Origin: CBDUBU01 sp965365465
GTDB lineage: Bacteria; Bacteroidota; Rhodothermia; Rhodothermales; DASSAV01
Assembly (NCBI GenBank): GCA_965365465.1
Contig: CBDUBU010000020.1
Location: 1-25,925, forward strand
Length of the DNA: 25,925 nt
Direction of reading: 5' to 3'
This document shows positions 15,178 to 23,306 of this stretch, piece after piece. The translations under genes were made by a program, and so were the position numbers. Every line of letters begins with the position of its first letter. The stretch's first letter is position 1. The notes under the pieces are model-generated. The model had not been told where the DNA came from. It worked only from the letters and a program-made list of their open reading frames with translations, and ran no database searches.

Positions 15178-15280
15178 CGAATGAGACGGGCGCCTGATGA
15201 AAAACACGGAACAGAAACCACGCAAAGTGATGTAAATGCCCCACCCGTAAACCTCGCGCTCATCTATCCGGTACGCTATT

Positions 15281-16213
15281 TTGGCCGATCAAGACGCAGC
15301 ACGCCGCTTTCTGGACCCTGTCGTGGTCTCCCGGCTCAAGAACATGGAACTCAGGGCGCGGCTCATCGTGGAGGGCTTTATCACCGGCTTGCACAAAAGC
15401 CCCTATCATGGTTTCTCAGTTGAGTTCGCAGAACACAGACCGTATAACCCCGGCGACGAACTCCGGCATGTGGACTGGAAGGTGTTTGCCAAAACGGATC
15501 GTCACTATGTAAAACAGTACGAGGAAGAGACCAACCTCAGGCACTATATAGTGCTCGACACCTCGCCCTCCATGCATTACAAGCACACAGGAAACCTTTC
15601 AAAGCTGGAATATGGATCCTACCTCGCCGCAGCCCTGCATTACCTTATGGTCAGGCAACGGGATGCGACGGGTCTGCTTGCGTTCGATGAGAAAGTGCAT
15701 ACGGTGATCGATCCACGCAGCACCCTGACGTATCTGCGACGCATTCTCGCCACGCTGGATCGTCTGGCAGTTTCTTCTTCGGACGGTAAACGGACGAGCG
15801 CTGCTTCCGTCCTCCACGAAGTAGCCGAGCGGATTGCAAGGCGATCGCTCGTCGTGGTCATCACGGATCTGTTCGAGAATATTGCAGCGCACGCAGAATT
15901 GCTCAAAGCGCTCCGACATTTGCGTCACAGAGGGCATGAGGTTCTGATTTTTCATGTGCTGGAAAGCGAAACGGAGCGCCAGTTCCGTTTCCCCGACGTG
16001 CCGATGTTATTCCGCGACATGGAAACCGGAGAGGAAATTACGCTTCAACCTGCCCAGTTACGCCAGAACTATGCGGAAGCCGTTCGTCACTTCAGCGACG
16101 GTTTTCGGAGGCGTTGTCTGGAACAGAACATCGATTTCAGTGAAATCGACACGCAGGAGCCGTACGACACGGCGCTGCTCGCATACCTGAACAAACGCGC
16201 AAAACTTATCTGA
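15281..16213 (+). CDS. DUF58 domain protein (von Willebrand A-like)
   Basis: A 310-residue cytoplasmic protein of the family usually encoded with MoxR AAA ATPases and Bat (vWA) membrane proteins, where it is thought to take part in envelope or metalloprotein maturation. The family block PYHGFSVEFAEHRPYNPGDE is followed by LRHVDWKVFAKTDRHYVKQY. A MIDAS-like DTSPS (Asp93, Ser95, Ser97) is intact, supporting metal binding. The start is TTG at 15281: an in-frame stop lies at 15248-15250, and the conserved LDPVVVSRLKNMELRARL begins at residue 11, so no ATG fits. No moxR gene is adjacent, which is less usual; the upstream neighbour is the divergent pyrR. It leads a plus-strand run of closely spaced genes ending at 20032. 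Confidence 0.9.
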   Translation: MADQDAARRFLDPVVVSRLKNMELRARLIVEGFITGLHKSPYHGFSVEFAEHRPYNPGDELRHVDWKVFAKTDRHYVKQYEEETNLRHYIVLDTSPSMHYKHTGNLSKLEYGSYLAAALHYLMVRQRDATGLLAFDEKVHTVIDPRSTLTYLRRILATLDRLAVSSSDGKRTSAASVLHEVAERIARRSLVVVITDLFENIAAHAELLKALRHLRHRGHEVLIFHVLESETERQFRFPDVPMLFRDMETGEEITLQPAQLRQNYAEAVRHFSDGFRRRCLEQNIDFSEIDTQEPYDTALLAYLNKRAKLI

Positions 16214-16260
16214 CACGGAGCCGACACAACCGGCTTCGCGCATGGTAACTAGCTGGATTT

Positions 16261-16569
16261 ATGCATCTCGATAACATGGTAAAAGAGTTGTCTGCGGCAG
16301 CCCGGCAACTTGGTCTGGAGATCAGAATGGAAAAAGGATCCTTCTCCGGGGGAGCCTGCACCGTAAAAGGAGAAAAGATCGTGGTGCTCAACAAGCGCCA
16401 TCCTCCTGAACTTCATTTCACAGCGCTTGCGGAAAGCCTGCGCGAGCTTCCGCTGGACCGTGTTTTCCTGACTCCTTCTGTCCGTAATGCTGTCGAAAAG
16501 GTCTGGAAGCAACGGGCTGGCGCGACCTTTTCGCCGGAAGCAGTTCAGTCCGAGAGCGCACCTTTATGA
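16261..16569 (+). CDS. Small protein of unknown function, coupled to an MBL-fold hydrolase
   Basis: A 102-residue soluble-looking protein with no signal peptide or membrane segment. It opens with an amphipathic helix (DNMVKELSAAARQLGLEIRM), followed by FSGGACTVKGEKIVVLNKRHPPELHFTALAESL, which suggests a short beta-sheet plus helix, and an LPLDRVFLTPSVRNAVE stretch. I do not recognise a named family. Its stop overlaps the next start as ATGA (16566-16569), so the reading frame and its translation are well supported by context. A second in-frame ATG at 16276 is an alternative start. It follows the DUF58 gene by 47 nt. It may be a partner or regulator of the downstream hydrolase, but this is inference from coupling only. 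Confidence 0.75.
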   Translation: MHLDNMVKELSAAARQLGLEIRMEKGSFSGGACTVKGEKIVVLNKRHPPELHFTALAESLRELPLDRVFLTPSVRNAVEKVWKQRAGATFSPEAVQSESAPL

Positions 16570-17375
16570 GAGTCACGCTCCTGGGCACAGGCACCTCGAC
16601 AGGAATCCCCGTCATCGGGTGTTCTTGCAGCGTATGCCAGTCTGACGATCCGAGGGACAGACGGGGGCGCTGCGCCTGCCTCGTCGAAGTAAACGGGCTG
16701 CATATCGTGATCGACACGGGGCCCGATTTCCGCCAGCAGGCGCTGCGGGAAGGCTTTGTCCGCCTCGATGCAGTGCTCTTTACGCACCATCATTTTGACC
16801 ATGTCGTGGGCCTGGACGATCTGCGGCCCTTTCTGTTCTCCAATCAGCATCCCATCCCCTGTTACGCCCGCTCCAATACGACCGCCATACTCCGGGACAT
16901 GTTTCCCTACATCTTCAAGGACGGCAGTTATCCGGGCGTGCCGGACCTGGCGCTGCGTGAAGTGCATTCCTCTTTCAGTATCAAAAGCCGCTATGGAACC
17001 GGAACTTCCGTTCGCGTGACTCCCATCGAAGTGATGCACGGACAGACACCGGTTTTCGGGTATCGGATCGGCGCGTTTGCCTATCTCACGGATACAAGCT
17101 TCATTCCTGAAAGCAGCTTCCATCAATTGCGCGACCTGGATGCCCTGGTGCTGGACGGCCTCCGGCATGAACCGCACCGCACGCATTTCTCGATCAGAGA
17201 GGCTGTAGAGGCTGCGCGGCGTATTGGCGCAAAACAGACGTATCTTATACACATGACTCACAGCATCTTGCACAGTAAAGAGGATGCGCTGCTGCCTGAA
17301 GGCATTTCACTCGGATTCGACGGCTTGCAATTCGAGGTTGGTTATCCGGAAACAGAGTCCTTTAACGTTTTTTAG
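16566..17375 (+). CDS. MBL-fold metallo-hydrolase, PhnP-like
   Basis: A 269-residue cytoplasmic metallo-beta-lactamase-fold enzyme, probably a phosphodiesterase. The metal-binding THHHFDH motif (His74, His76, Asp78, His79), the later MHG (His158), the TDTS Asp176 and HMTH (His232) are all present. The N-terminal GCSCSVC (Cys19, Cys21, Cys24) matches the extra zinc site characteristic of E. coli PhnP, a cyclic ribose-phosphate phosphodiesterase. No phosphonate (phn) genes are nearby, so the actual substrate is likely different or more general. It is translationally coupled to the preceding small ORF (4-nt overlap), and aroQ follows after 22 nt. Confidence 0.9.
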   Translation: MRVTLLGTGTSTGIPVIGCSCSVCQSDDPRDRRGRCACLVEVNGLHIVIDTGPDFRQQALREGFVRLDAVLFTHHHFDHVVGLDDLRPFLFSNQHPIPCYARSNTTAILRDMFPYIFKDGSYPGVPDLALREVHSSFSIKSRYGTGTSVRVTPIEVMHGQTPVFGYRIGAFAYLTDTSFIPESSFHQLRDLDALVLDGLRHEPHRTHFSIREAVEAARRIGAKQTYLIHMTHSILHSKEDALLPEGISLGFDGLQFEVGYPETESFNVF

Positions 17376-17397
17376 TCCGTCCTTCTACTGGTTTTTC

Positions 17398-17847
17398 ATG
17401 CATATTCTTATTCTGAACGGTCCTAACCTCAACCTCCTCGGCACACGGGAGCCGGGAATCTATGGCTCCGGATCTCTGTCCGATCTGGAAAAAGATCTTC
17501 AAGTCTCCTTCCCTGATGTCGCTTTTGCTTTTTTCCAGAGCAACCACGAAGGCGCGCTGATTGATCGGCTGCATGAGGCAAGAGCAGAAAAAGTGAATGG
17601 CATCGTGTTTAATCCTGGAGGATTTACGCATTCATCGGTAGCGCTGCGCGATGCCGTCTCAGCCGTCATGCTACCGGTTATCGAAGTTCATCTCTCGAAC
17701 GTTCATGCCCGCGAAGCTTTCCGGCGCAAGTCGCTGCTGGCCCCGGTCTGTATCGGGCAGATAAGCGGCCTGGGGCGCATCGGTTATCACCTCGCTGTTC
17801 GTTATTTTCTGGCTCTTCCCGAGCGCGCTGCCGGAAGCCAACCATGA
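17398..17847 (+). CDS. aroQ: 3-dehydroquinate dehydratase, type II
   Basis: Third step of the shikimate pathway: dehydration of 3-dehydroquinate to 3-dehydroshikimate by the dodecameric type II enzyme. The product is 149 residues, the usual length. The signature opening LILNGPNLNLLGTREPGIYG holds the lid Arg17 and catalytic Tyr22. NPGGFTHSSVALRDA (Asn72, His78) and IEVHLSNVHAREAFR (Glu96, His98, Arg109) complete the active site. The open frame extends upstream to 17284 but overlaps the MBL gene and lacks homology there, so the ATG at 17398 is the start. It is embedded between genes unrelated to aromatic amino acid synthesis. Confidence 0.96.
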   Translation: MHILILNGPNLNLLGTREPGIYGSGSLSDLEKDLQVSFPDVAFAFFQSNHEGALIDRLHEARAEKVNGIVFNPGGFTHSSVALRDAVSAVMLPVIEVHLSNVHAREAFRRKSLLAPVCIGQISGLGRIGYHLAVRYFLALPERAAGSQP

Positions 17848-17891
17848 GCAACTTCGTTTTTTCCGCATCGCTCCTATTGCGTGCATGACAA

Positions 17892-18398
17892 ATGGCGGGT
17901 TATCGAGGACATCTGGCGGGCGCAAGTTTGTTTTTTGCCGGTTATCTGGCCTGTCTCTTCTATGTTTTCTCCGTTGATGCCGCCTACGCCCGTTTCACTC
18001 TGGTGGAGATCATCGCCTATCCGATGGCGCTGTTCGGGCTGTGTCTCATGTTCGGTCTCTGGCCGGATGTGGACACGAACTCAAAAGGACAGAACCTTTT
18101 CTATGCGATTTTCTTTCTGGTTGACGTGGTTCTCATTGCCACCCAACATTTTCAGGAAGCGGCTTATCTCGGACTTTTTGCCATCCTTCCCATTCTAGGC
18201 AAGCACCGGGGCTGGACACATACCTGGTGGGCCATGCTTCTGATTCCATCGCCGCTCCTGATCCTGCCCTATGTGTTCCTGCCTGCCCGCCCGCTGGCGG
18301 GGCTTCCCTTTTATGGCGCAGCCGTCACCGGCTATTTCAGCCATCTGTTCATGGACGGGCTGGTCATGAGGCTCAGAGGCCGACGTATACCGCGCTAG
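17892..18398 (+). CDS. Membrane-bound metal-dependent hydrolase, YdjM/DUF457 family
   Basis: A 168-residue protein with four or five hydrophobic segments. It shows the family's dispersed metal ligands: His7 in GYRGHLAGA, the Asp residues in LWPDVDTNSKGQ, KHRGWTHT, and GYFSHLFMDG near the C-terminus. YdjM-like proteins are inner-membrane predicted hydrolases; E. coli YdjM is LexA-regulated, but no SOS box was recognised here. The ATG at 17892 lies 44 nt after aroQ, and the flippase gene starts 5 nt after its stop. The Asp/His pattern recalls phospholipase C-type sites; the substrate is unknown. Neighbourhood with a flippase suggests a lipid-linked envelope role (inference). Confidence 0.82.
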   Translation: MAGYRGHLAGASLFFAGYLACLFYVFSVDAAYARFTLVEIIAYPMALFGLCLMFGLWPDVDTNSKGQNLFYAIFFLVDVVLIATQHFQEAAYLGLFAILPILGKHRGWTHTWWAMLLIPSPLLILPYVFLPARPLAGLPFYGAAVTGYFSHLFMDGLVMRLRGRRIPR

Positions 18399-18403
18399 AA
18401 ACC

Positions 18404-20032
18404 ATGAGTTTTTTTAAGCAGATAAAACGTTTGGCCTCAGAGACCGCCATCTACGGACTCTCGACGATTGTGGGCCGGATGGTGAATTTTCTGCTGTTCC
18501 CGCTGTACTCCCACGTCTTCCCGATTGATCACTACGGAAACGTCTCGGTCATCTATGCCGCCTTTATCTTCCTGAACATCTTTTATCAGTACGGGATGGA
18601 GTCGGCGTACCTGAAGTTTGCGTCGCGCAGCAAGGACCCGGCCCAGAAACGTATCGTTTTCAGTACCACCTTCTGGTCTCTGCTCGGTACGTCTGTTCTG
18701 ATCTCTGCGCTCGTACTGCTTTTCCGCCGGCCCATGGGGATGCTGATCGGGCTGGAAAGCAACTGGCTGTGGCTTCTCTCATACGCTGCCTTCATTCTCG
18801 CCATTGACACGCTGACGGCGCCGCCGTTTGCCGAACTCCGTCTGGAAAACAAGGCATGGCGTTTTGCCACAATCAAGTTTATCAACGTCCTCGTCAATGT
18901 GGCAATGAATCTGATCCTCATTCTGTGGTTGCGCATGGGGATCGAGGCCGTTCTGATCGCCAACCTGATAGCCTCTTTTTCTACGCTTCTTCTTTTGATT
19001 CCCACCTATCTCAAGAATGTGCGTTTTGCCTTTGACAGAAAACGATGGGTGGAATTGCTTCGCTTCGGCCTGCCCTTCGTTCCAGGCGGACTTGGGTACG
19101 CAGTGGCTGAACGGGTAAACATTTTTTACCTCGCAAATCTTTCCCCGGAAAGGGTAAAGACGCTATACGGGAGCCAGATCGACCTTCAGCGTCTCGCTGC
19201 GCAGGCAGAACAGGCTGCGCGGCAGGCAGGCAGCGCCGGGGGCGCTTCGCAGGCAGCAGAGGCGGCAGGCGCCGTCTATGGGCAGTATGTCGTGGGGGTT
19301 TTCAACGGGGTGCTGAAACTAGCTATTCTGATGGCGCTGGTGGTGCAAATGTTCAGGTTCGCCTGGCAACCGTTTTTCCTGCAGCACGCCGACGACGAAG
19401 ATGCGCCGCTCCTTTTTGCCCGCATTTTCACGGTCTTTACGGCCTTCTGCCTGATTGTCTACCTGGCTATCTCGTTCTTTGCGCACGAACTGGTAGCCTT
19501 CCCGCTTCCGGGAGGTCGCTATCTCGTGTCCGAAGGCTACTGGATGGGCCTGTTCATCGTGCCTGTTTCACTGCTCGGATACGTGTTTCAGGGCTGGTAC
19601 TACACCTTCTCTGCCGGAGCCTACATCAAGGAGAAAACGAAATACTTTGTGCATTGCACACTGGCCGGCAGCGCCGTTGCCCTGGCTCTGAATATGCTGT
19701 TCGTTCCGCGATACGGAATGGCCGCCGCTGCGTGGGCCACTACGGCGGCCTATGCCGTGATGGCGCTCATGCTGCTTGTTATCGTCCAGAAGTTTTACCC
19801 GGTTCCCTATGAGTGGAAACGGATCGTGAGCATGGGGCTGCTGGCTGCCGCCCTGTTTCTGGTGTGGGACTTCATCCCCGTCCTGCAAAAGTGGTGGACG
19901 GAACTGGGTTTGCTGCTGGTGTTTATCGCCGGTCTCGTCCTGCTCCGAATCGTTCCGCCAGCGCTGATCCGGTCGCTGCCCCGGCGAATCCGAACCGGCG
20001 CCGGACGGTTATTCTCGTCTACCCGATCCTGA
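18404..20032 (+). CDS. Polysaccharide/oligosaccharide flippase (Wzx/MATE-like) with Ala-Gln-rich insert
   Basis: A 542-residue integral membrane protein with about 12-14 hydrophobic segments, of the PST/Wzx type that flips lipid-linked sugars across the inner membrane. The opening IKRLASETAIYGLSTIVGRMVNFLLFPLYSHVF and the later LRFGLPFVPGGLGYAVAERVNIFYLANL are typical. Residues about 256-291 are an Ala/Gln/Gly-rich, probably helical insert, placed exactly where relatives go directly from the helix into a 'VGIYS' turn; the protein reads LYG before it and VYG after it. The frame is open from 18227, but that part overlaps the upstream gene and is not homologous; the ATG at 18404 is 5 nt after the preceding stop. 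No glycosyltransferases are nearby, so the exported glycan is unknown. Confidence 0.9.
   Translation: MSFFKQIKRLASETAIYGLSTIVGRMVNFLLFPLYSHVFPIDHYGNVSVIYAAFIFLNIFYQYGMESAYLKFASRSKDPAQKRIVFSTTFWSLLGTSVLISALVLLFRRPMGMLIGLESNWLWLLSYAAFILAIDTLTAPPFAELRLENKAWRFATIKFINVLVNVAMNLILILWLRMGIEAVLIANLIASFSTLLLLIPTYLKNVRFAFDRKRWVELLRFGLPFVPGGLGYAVAERVNIFYLANLSPERVKTLYGSQIDLQRLAAQAEQAARQAGSAGGASQAAEAAGAVYGQYVVGVFNGVLKLAILMALVVQMFRFAWQPFFLQHADDEDAPLLFARIFTVFTAFCLIVYLAISFFAHELVAFPLPGGRYLVSEGYWMGLFIVPVSLLGYVFQGWYYTFSAGAYIKEKTKYFVHCTLAGSAVALALNMLFVPRYGMAAAAWATTAAYAVMALMLLVIVQKFYPVPYEWKRIVSMGLLAAALFLVWDFIPVLQKWWTELGLLLVFIAGLVLLRIVPPALIRSLPRRIRTGAGRLFSSTRS
19171..19275 (+). repeat. GCAGGC-rich low-complexity tract inside the flippase gene
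   Basis: The hexamer GCAGGC or near variants recur at least four times within about 75 nt (e.g. 19201-19206, 19222-19227, 19249-19254, 19264-19269), all in frame and coding the Ala/Gln/Gly-rich insert. The pattern suggests growth by replication slippage. Confidence 0.55.
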
Positions 20033-20135
20033 GATGAGCCAGACGTGAGCGAGCGCCGGCTTTGACCTGTAAAGTCTCCAGCAGCTCCCCGGTCTCGGCA
20101 GAAGACTGCGCGTTCCTTACACCGACCAGAGAAGG

Positions 20136-20462
20136 TCACGGACTGCTTGCTTCCTCCCACGCCACGACCTGAAGATGCGCAAACGGGCGGCCGTTCCATT
20201 CTCTCAGAAAAAGCGATCCTTTGACACGGTATCGTCCGCTTCTTTGCAGCGTTTCCCCTGAACCAGCCTCAAAAACCAGCACATACAGGTTGCGATCATC
20301 TGTTTCCAATATGAGCGCCGAAAAAGGCTCATTCCCGCGTGCGGAAACCTGTCCCTCCACTGTGATCGTATTACTGGAAAGGATGCCCTGCGATGCACAC
20401 CCGCCTCCGATCAGGCAAAGGGCAATCAGAAGGGAAATGTCAAACCTGATTGTAACGTTCAT
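20136..20462 (-). CDS. Small exported protein, probable lipoprotein, unknown function
   Basis: A 108-residue product from the ATG at 20462. An N-terminal hydrophobic stretch (ISLLIALCLIGGGCASQ) ends in GGGC (Cys22), an imperfect lipobox, suggesting export and perhaps lipid attachment. The mature part is short and beta-rich: ITVEGQVSARG, SALILETDDRNLYVLVFE, GRYRVKGSLFLREWNGRPFAHLQVVAW; an OB-like barrel is possible. I do not recognise a family. The frame is open up to 20666, but those extra residues are charged and would bury the signal peptide, so I reject the longer start. It lies alone, converging on the flippase gene and divergent from the first metallopeptidase gene. Confidence 0.65.
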   Translation of the reverse strand: MNVTIRFDISLLIALCLIGGGCASQGILSSNTITVEGQVSARGNEPFSALILETDDRNLYVLVFEAGSGETLQRSGRYRVKGSLFLREWNGRPFAHLQVVAWEEASSP

Positions 20463-20598
20463 CTTTGCCCGGGCGACGCAGAAATAAAGGTCCGCTTTTT
20501 GTTTTCCTTTCACACAAACGGCAGAAAAAAGGATTTTCCGTGGACCCAAGGAGTGTGGAAACCGGCATTCGGAATACGAGTAAACAGGCCGCATTGCA

Positions 20599-20628
20599 TT
20601 TGTATTTATTAGACTTAGGCCTATTTTG
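20599..20628 (+). promoter_or_regulatory. Candidate promoter for the first metallopeptidase gene
   Basis: TTTG (20599-20602) and TATTTTG (20622-20628) are 19 nt apart, close to the Bacteroidota -33/-7 pattern. It lies in the 270-bp divergent spacer 20463-20732, about 105 nt before the ATG at 20733. A palindrome TAGGCCTA (20616-20623) overlaps the -7 element. I see nothing else distinct in this spacer. Confidence 0.4.
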
Positions 20629-20732
20629 CCACGGTCTTTTACCCCTGTCCCGGTTTTATCCGACAATCTGACGGTCGATACCTGTTACATAAACCCTCTG
20701 CCTTCACCGCCCGCCATAAAGGTATTTTTTTC

Positions 20733-23228
20733 ATGAAGCGATTAGCGACGCTCGTGCTGCTCCTGGGATTCACCTGGCCCGCCTTCTCACAGCAAATTGA
20801 TAACCTGACGCCTCAAGCGCTGCGTAACGGAAAAAAGCAGACTTCCGTTCCGGAAGAACCCGCTGTGATCCATGCTACCGGGCGGCTCGATGCGATGCCT
20901 GAAGGCAGAAAAGCACTGAGCAGTTATCACCAGGCGAAGAGGGCAGGACTTCTTGCCGGCGCCCACAAGGCTACAACGGTTCACGATCTGGGCGACACCA
21001 GAAGCTTCAACGTGATCGAGAACATTCAGGATGACGCAAAACTGAAGTGGGTCGCCCAGGAGTTCGTGCTGAAAGCGAAAAGCAATGCCGGCGACCCTGC
21101 GGGGGTGTACGTATGGGTGGCCTCGGATCAGATTGCCAATGGCAATGTCCCTGATGCCTCGGTTGCCCTGCTGCGGGAAGCGCTCATCGAGCGGACGCCT
21201 GCCGGGTCCTATAATCCTTCTCAAGGCATCATCGCTAATAACAACGAAGTTTTCGGAGAACCTCCCGATTACGACGATGACGGAATACTCGACATTCTGA
21301 TCTATGACATCACCGAAGGCACGGACGACTGCTGCGTGCTGGGCTTTGTCGCGTCTACCGACATCTATCCGTATGCCAGACCCGGCGAGGGCAACCAGGC
21401 GGATGTACTTTATCTGGATGCAAACCCCAATACGAAGAAAAATCCGGGGGTTTCCAAGTTGATTCCGGAGGCGCTCATGAAGATTGCGGCGCACGAGTAC
21501 CAGCACCTTATCAACAACAACTATGACGAGATGGAGTTGACCTTCGTAGATGAAGGTCTCTCGGAATGGGCAGTGATGATGAACGGGTATGCGACGGTGC
21601 ATCCTGTCACCTATCTCTCGGACCCGGAAGAGCATGGCCGCGATCTGCTGGGCTGGCGCACCGGAGAAGATATCAGAACCGTTGACCGGGATTATGAGCG
21701 GGCCGGCTTTTTTACCTCTTATCTGGTGGACCGGCTCGGACCTGCCCTGGCAAAAGGCATCGTTCAATCCCGTATTGTCAAATCCGGTGTGGAGCAGCCC
21801 GCTCGCGGTGCGGATGCCTACCGGGCTGCGCTGGCTGCGCAGGCCAATGCGCCTTCGCTTAACGACCTCGTTGCGGACTTCCACACGGCCAACTACCTGA
21901 ACGATTTCGCGCGGAATGCCCGCTTCGGTCACGCGAACACGCAGTACCAGAATGTTCGCGCCGTACCAACGGTGGTATATGACGGCGGCGCGACAACAGA
22001 AACGGCGCTTTCTACAGTCATGGTGCAACCAGGGGGCGTTCAATACCTGATCTGGGAGCGGGTCGAGGATTTCACGCTTACGCTGGACATCGATGCGCCT
22101 GTTTTCCTTTCCAACAGTGTCCGCCCGCAGGCTGTGTTGATGCACAAGGACGGGACCGTAGAGATCAGAGAAATACCTGGGGCCAACGGGGCGCCGGTCA
22201 CTTTTGCGGGCAACTATTCCAGAGTTGCCGTCCTCCTTCCCCATACGGAATCCGATCCTGCGCCCGGCGCAAGGCCGACGCTGTATGATGCAAAAATCAC
22301 TTATTCGGCGCAGTGGAACCGTTCCGGGCCGCAGTCTATTCCGCAGACGATTGTTTATGACGACGGCGCCGTTCCAGGGGATACGACCGAAACGGGCGTC
22401 ACGATAGAAGCATACGAACTCGGCGACGGCAGCATGATGGCTAACCGATTTGTACTTCCTGACGGAGCAACGCTCCGTAACGTCTCGGTAGCTCCGTATT
22501 ACGAAAATCAATTCTCGGGATCCGAAGTACCCACAACGGCCCCCAGAGACTTCAGTTTGAAGATCTGGGCCGGCGACAACGCCGGCCGGCCGGGAGCAGA
22601 ACTGTTTTCATTGAACGTTACTGACCCGCGCTTCAATGCAGGAACCACTTTCACCTTCCACGAAATCGACCTTTCCAGCTTCGAGAATGAACTGTCTGCG
22701 CTGCCTGATACCATCTACATTGGCCTCACCAACACGGGATCGGACCTGAATTTTCTTGTTATGGGCGTCTCGCGTTATCAGGATGGTTATGAGGGAGGAA
22801 ATGTGGCATTCCTCAAGCTACCGGATTTCGCCAGGGGATGGGCGCCATTTCCCAATCTTACCTCCAATGGTGAAGCCATTCTTCAGGACCGGGTGCTCCC
22901 CATTCGAGCTACCTTCCTGGTTCCGGTCGGCGCGGTAGCCGCCGAGACAAGGCCAGAGCTTCCTTCAGAGATAACGCTTTCGCAGAACTATCCAAACCCT
23001 TTTAATCCCTCCACGACCATCCGGTTTTCATTGCCTGCCGCAACGCAGGTAGATCTGGCCGTGTACGACGTGCTGGGCCGCCGCGTGGCGCAGTTAGCGC
23101 AGGGATCGCTCGCAGCCGGAATGCATGAGGTAAACGTCCATGCAGGCGGATGGGGCAGCGGTGTTTACTTCTACCGTTTGAGCACACCCGAACGCACGCT
23201 TACCCACAAGATGTTGCTGCTCGAATAA
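20733..23228 (+). CDS. Secreted zinc metallopeptidase (HEXXH...E, M30-like) with type IX sorting domain
   Basis: An 831-residue exported protein. Residues 1-19 are a signal peptide (cleavage near AFS-Q). The catalytic region, about 50-400, contains a Ca-binding-like DYDDDGILD (179-187), the zinc motif HEYQH (His254, Glu255, His258) and a third-ligand block FVDEGLSEWA with Glu274, the gluzincin arrangement seen in M30-type peptidases. The middle and C-terminal parts are beta-rich; a domain with YYENQFSGSEVPTTAPRDF (from about residue 590) recurs in the next gene. Residues about 750-831 are a type IX sorting tail (QNYPNPFNPSTTIRF, VYDVLGRRVA, GVYFYRL). It is probably released or surface-anchored and degrades protein outside the cell. 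A long antisense open frame inside it is not a gene. The tandem paralogue follows after 539 nt. Confidence 0.9.
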   Translation: MKRLATLVLLLGFTWPAFSQQIDNLTPQALRNGKKQTSVPEEPAVIHATGRLDAMPEGRKALSSYHQAKRAGLLAGAHKATTVHDLGDTRSFNVIENIQDDAKLKWVAQEFVLKAKSNAGDPAGVYVWVASDQIANGNVPDASVALLREALIERTPAGSYNPSQGIIANNNEVFGEPPDYDDDGILDILIYDITEGTDDCCVLGFVASTDIYPYARPGEGNQADVLYLDANPNTKKNPGVSKLIPEALMKIAAHEYQHLINNNYDEMELTFVDEGLSEWAVMMNGYATVHPVTYLSDPEEHGRDLLGWRTGEDIRTVDRDYERAGFFTSYLVDRLGPALAKGIVQSRIVKSGVEQPARGADAYRAALAAQANAPSLNDLVADFHTANYLNDFARNARFGHANTQYQNVRAVPTVVYDGGATTETALSTVMVQPGGVQYLIWERVEDFTLTLDIDAPVFLSNSVRPQAVLMHKDGTVEIREIPGANGAPVTFAGNYSRVAVLLPHTESDPAPGARPTLYDAKITYSAQWNRSGPQSIPQTIVYDDGAVPGDTTETGVTIEAYELGDGSMMANRFVLPDGATLRNVSVAPYYENQFSGSEVPTTAPRDFSLKIWAGDNAGRPGAELFSLNVTDPRFNAGTTFTFHEIDLSSFENELSALPDTIYIGLTNTGSDLNFLVMGVSRYQDGYEGGNVAFLKLPDFARGWAPFPNLTSNGEAILQDRVLPIRATFLVPVGAVAAETRPELPSEITLSQNYPNPFNPSTTIRFSLPAATQVDLAVYDVLGRRVAQLAQGSLAAGMHEVNVHAGGWGSGVYFYRLSTPERTLTHKMLLLE

Positions 23229-23306
23229 AGGCGTGGGGCAGAGGAGAAGGGACTTCAAAGCGCCTTCTGGCATCAGTTGGCTGCACCCGTCTCCTCCCCA
23301 AGTCTG

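Noticed and set aside
15088..15225. N-terminal extension of PyrR to an upstream ATG
   Set aside because: The extra 46 residues match nothing in the PyrR family and would cover the candidate promoter and leader hairpin; the ATG at 15087 gives the normal length.
14464..15423. A 319-codon plus-strand open frame over pyrR
   Set aside because: It is antisense to pyrR and runs into the DUF58 gene in another frame; no recognisable protein features.
17844..17888. A 14-codon ORF overlapping the aroQ stop as ATGA and ending just before the next gene
   Set aside because: It is too short to judge, has no ribosome-binding site of its own and could arise by chance; at most it helps reinitiation.
20787..22511. 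A 574-codon open frame on the minus strand inside the first metallopeptidase gene
   Set aside because: It is antisense to a gene with intact catalytic motifs, signal peptide and sorting tail; its translation has no domain pattern and is rich in Arg/His as expected for a shadow frame.
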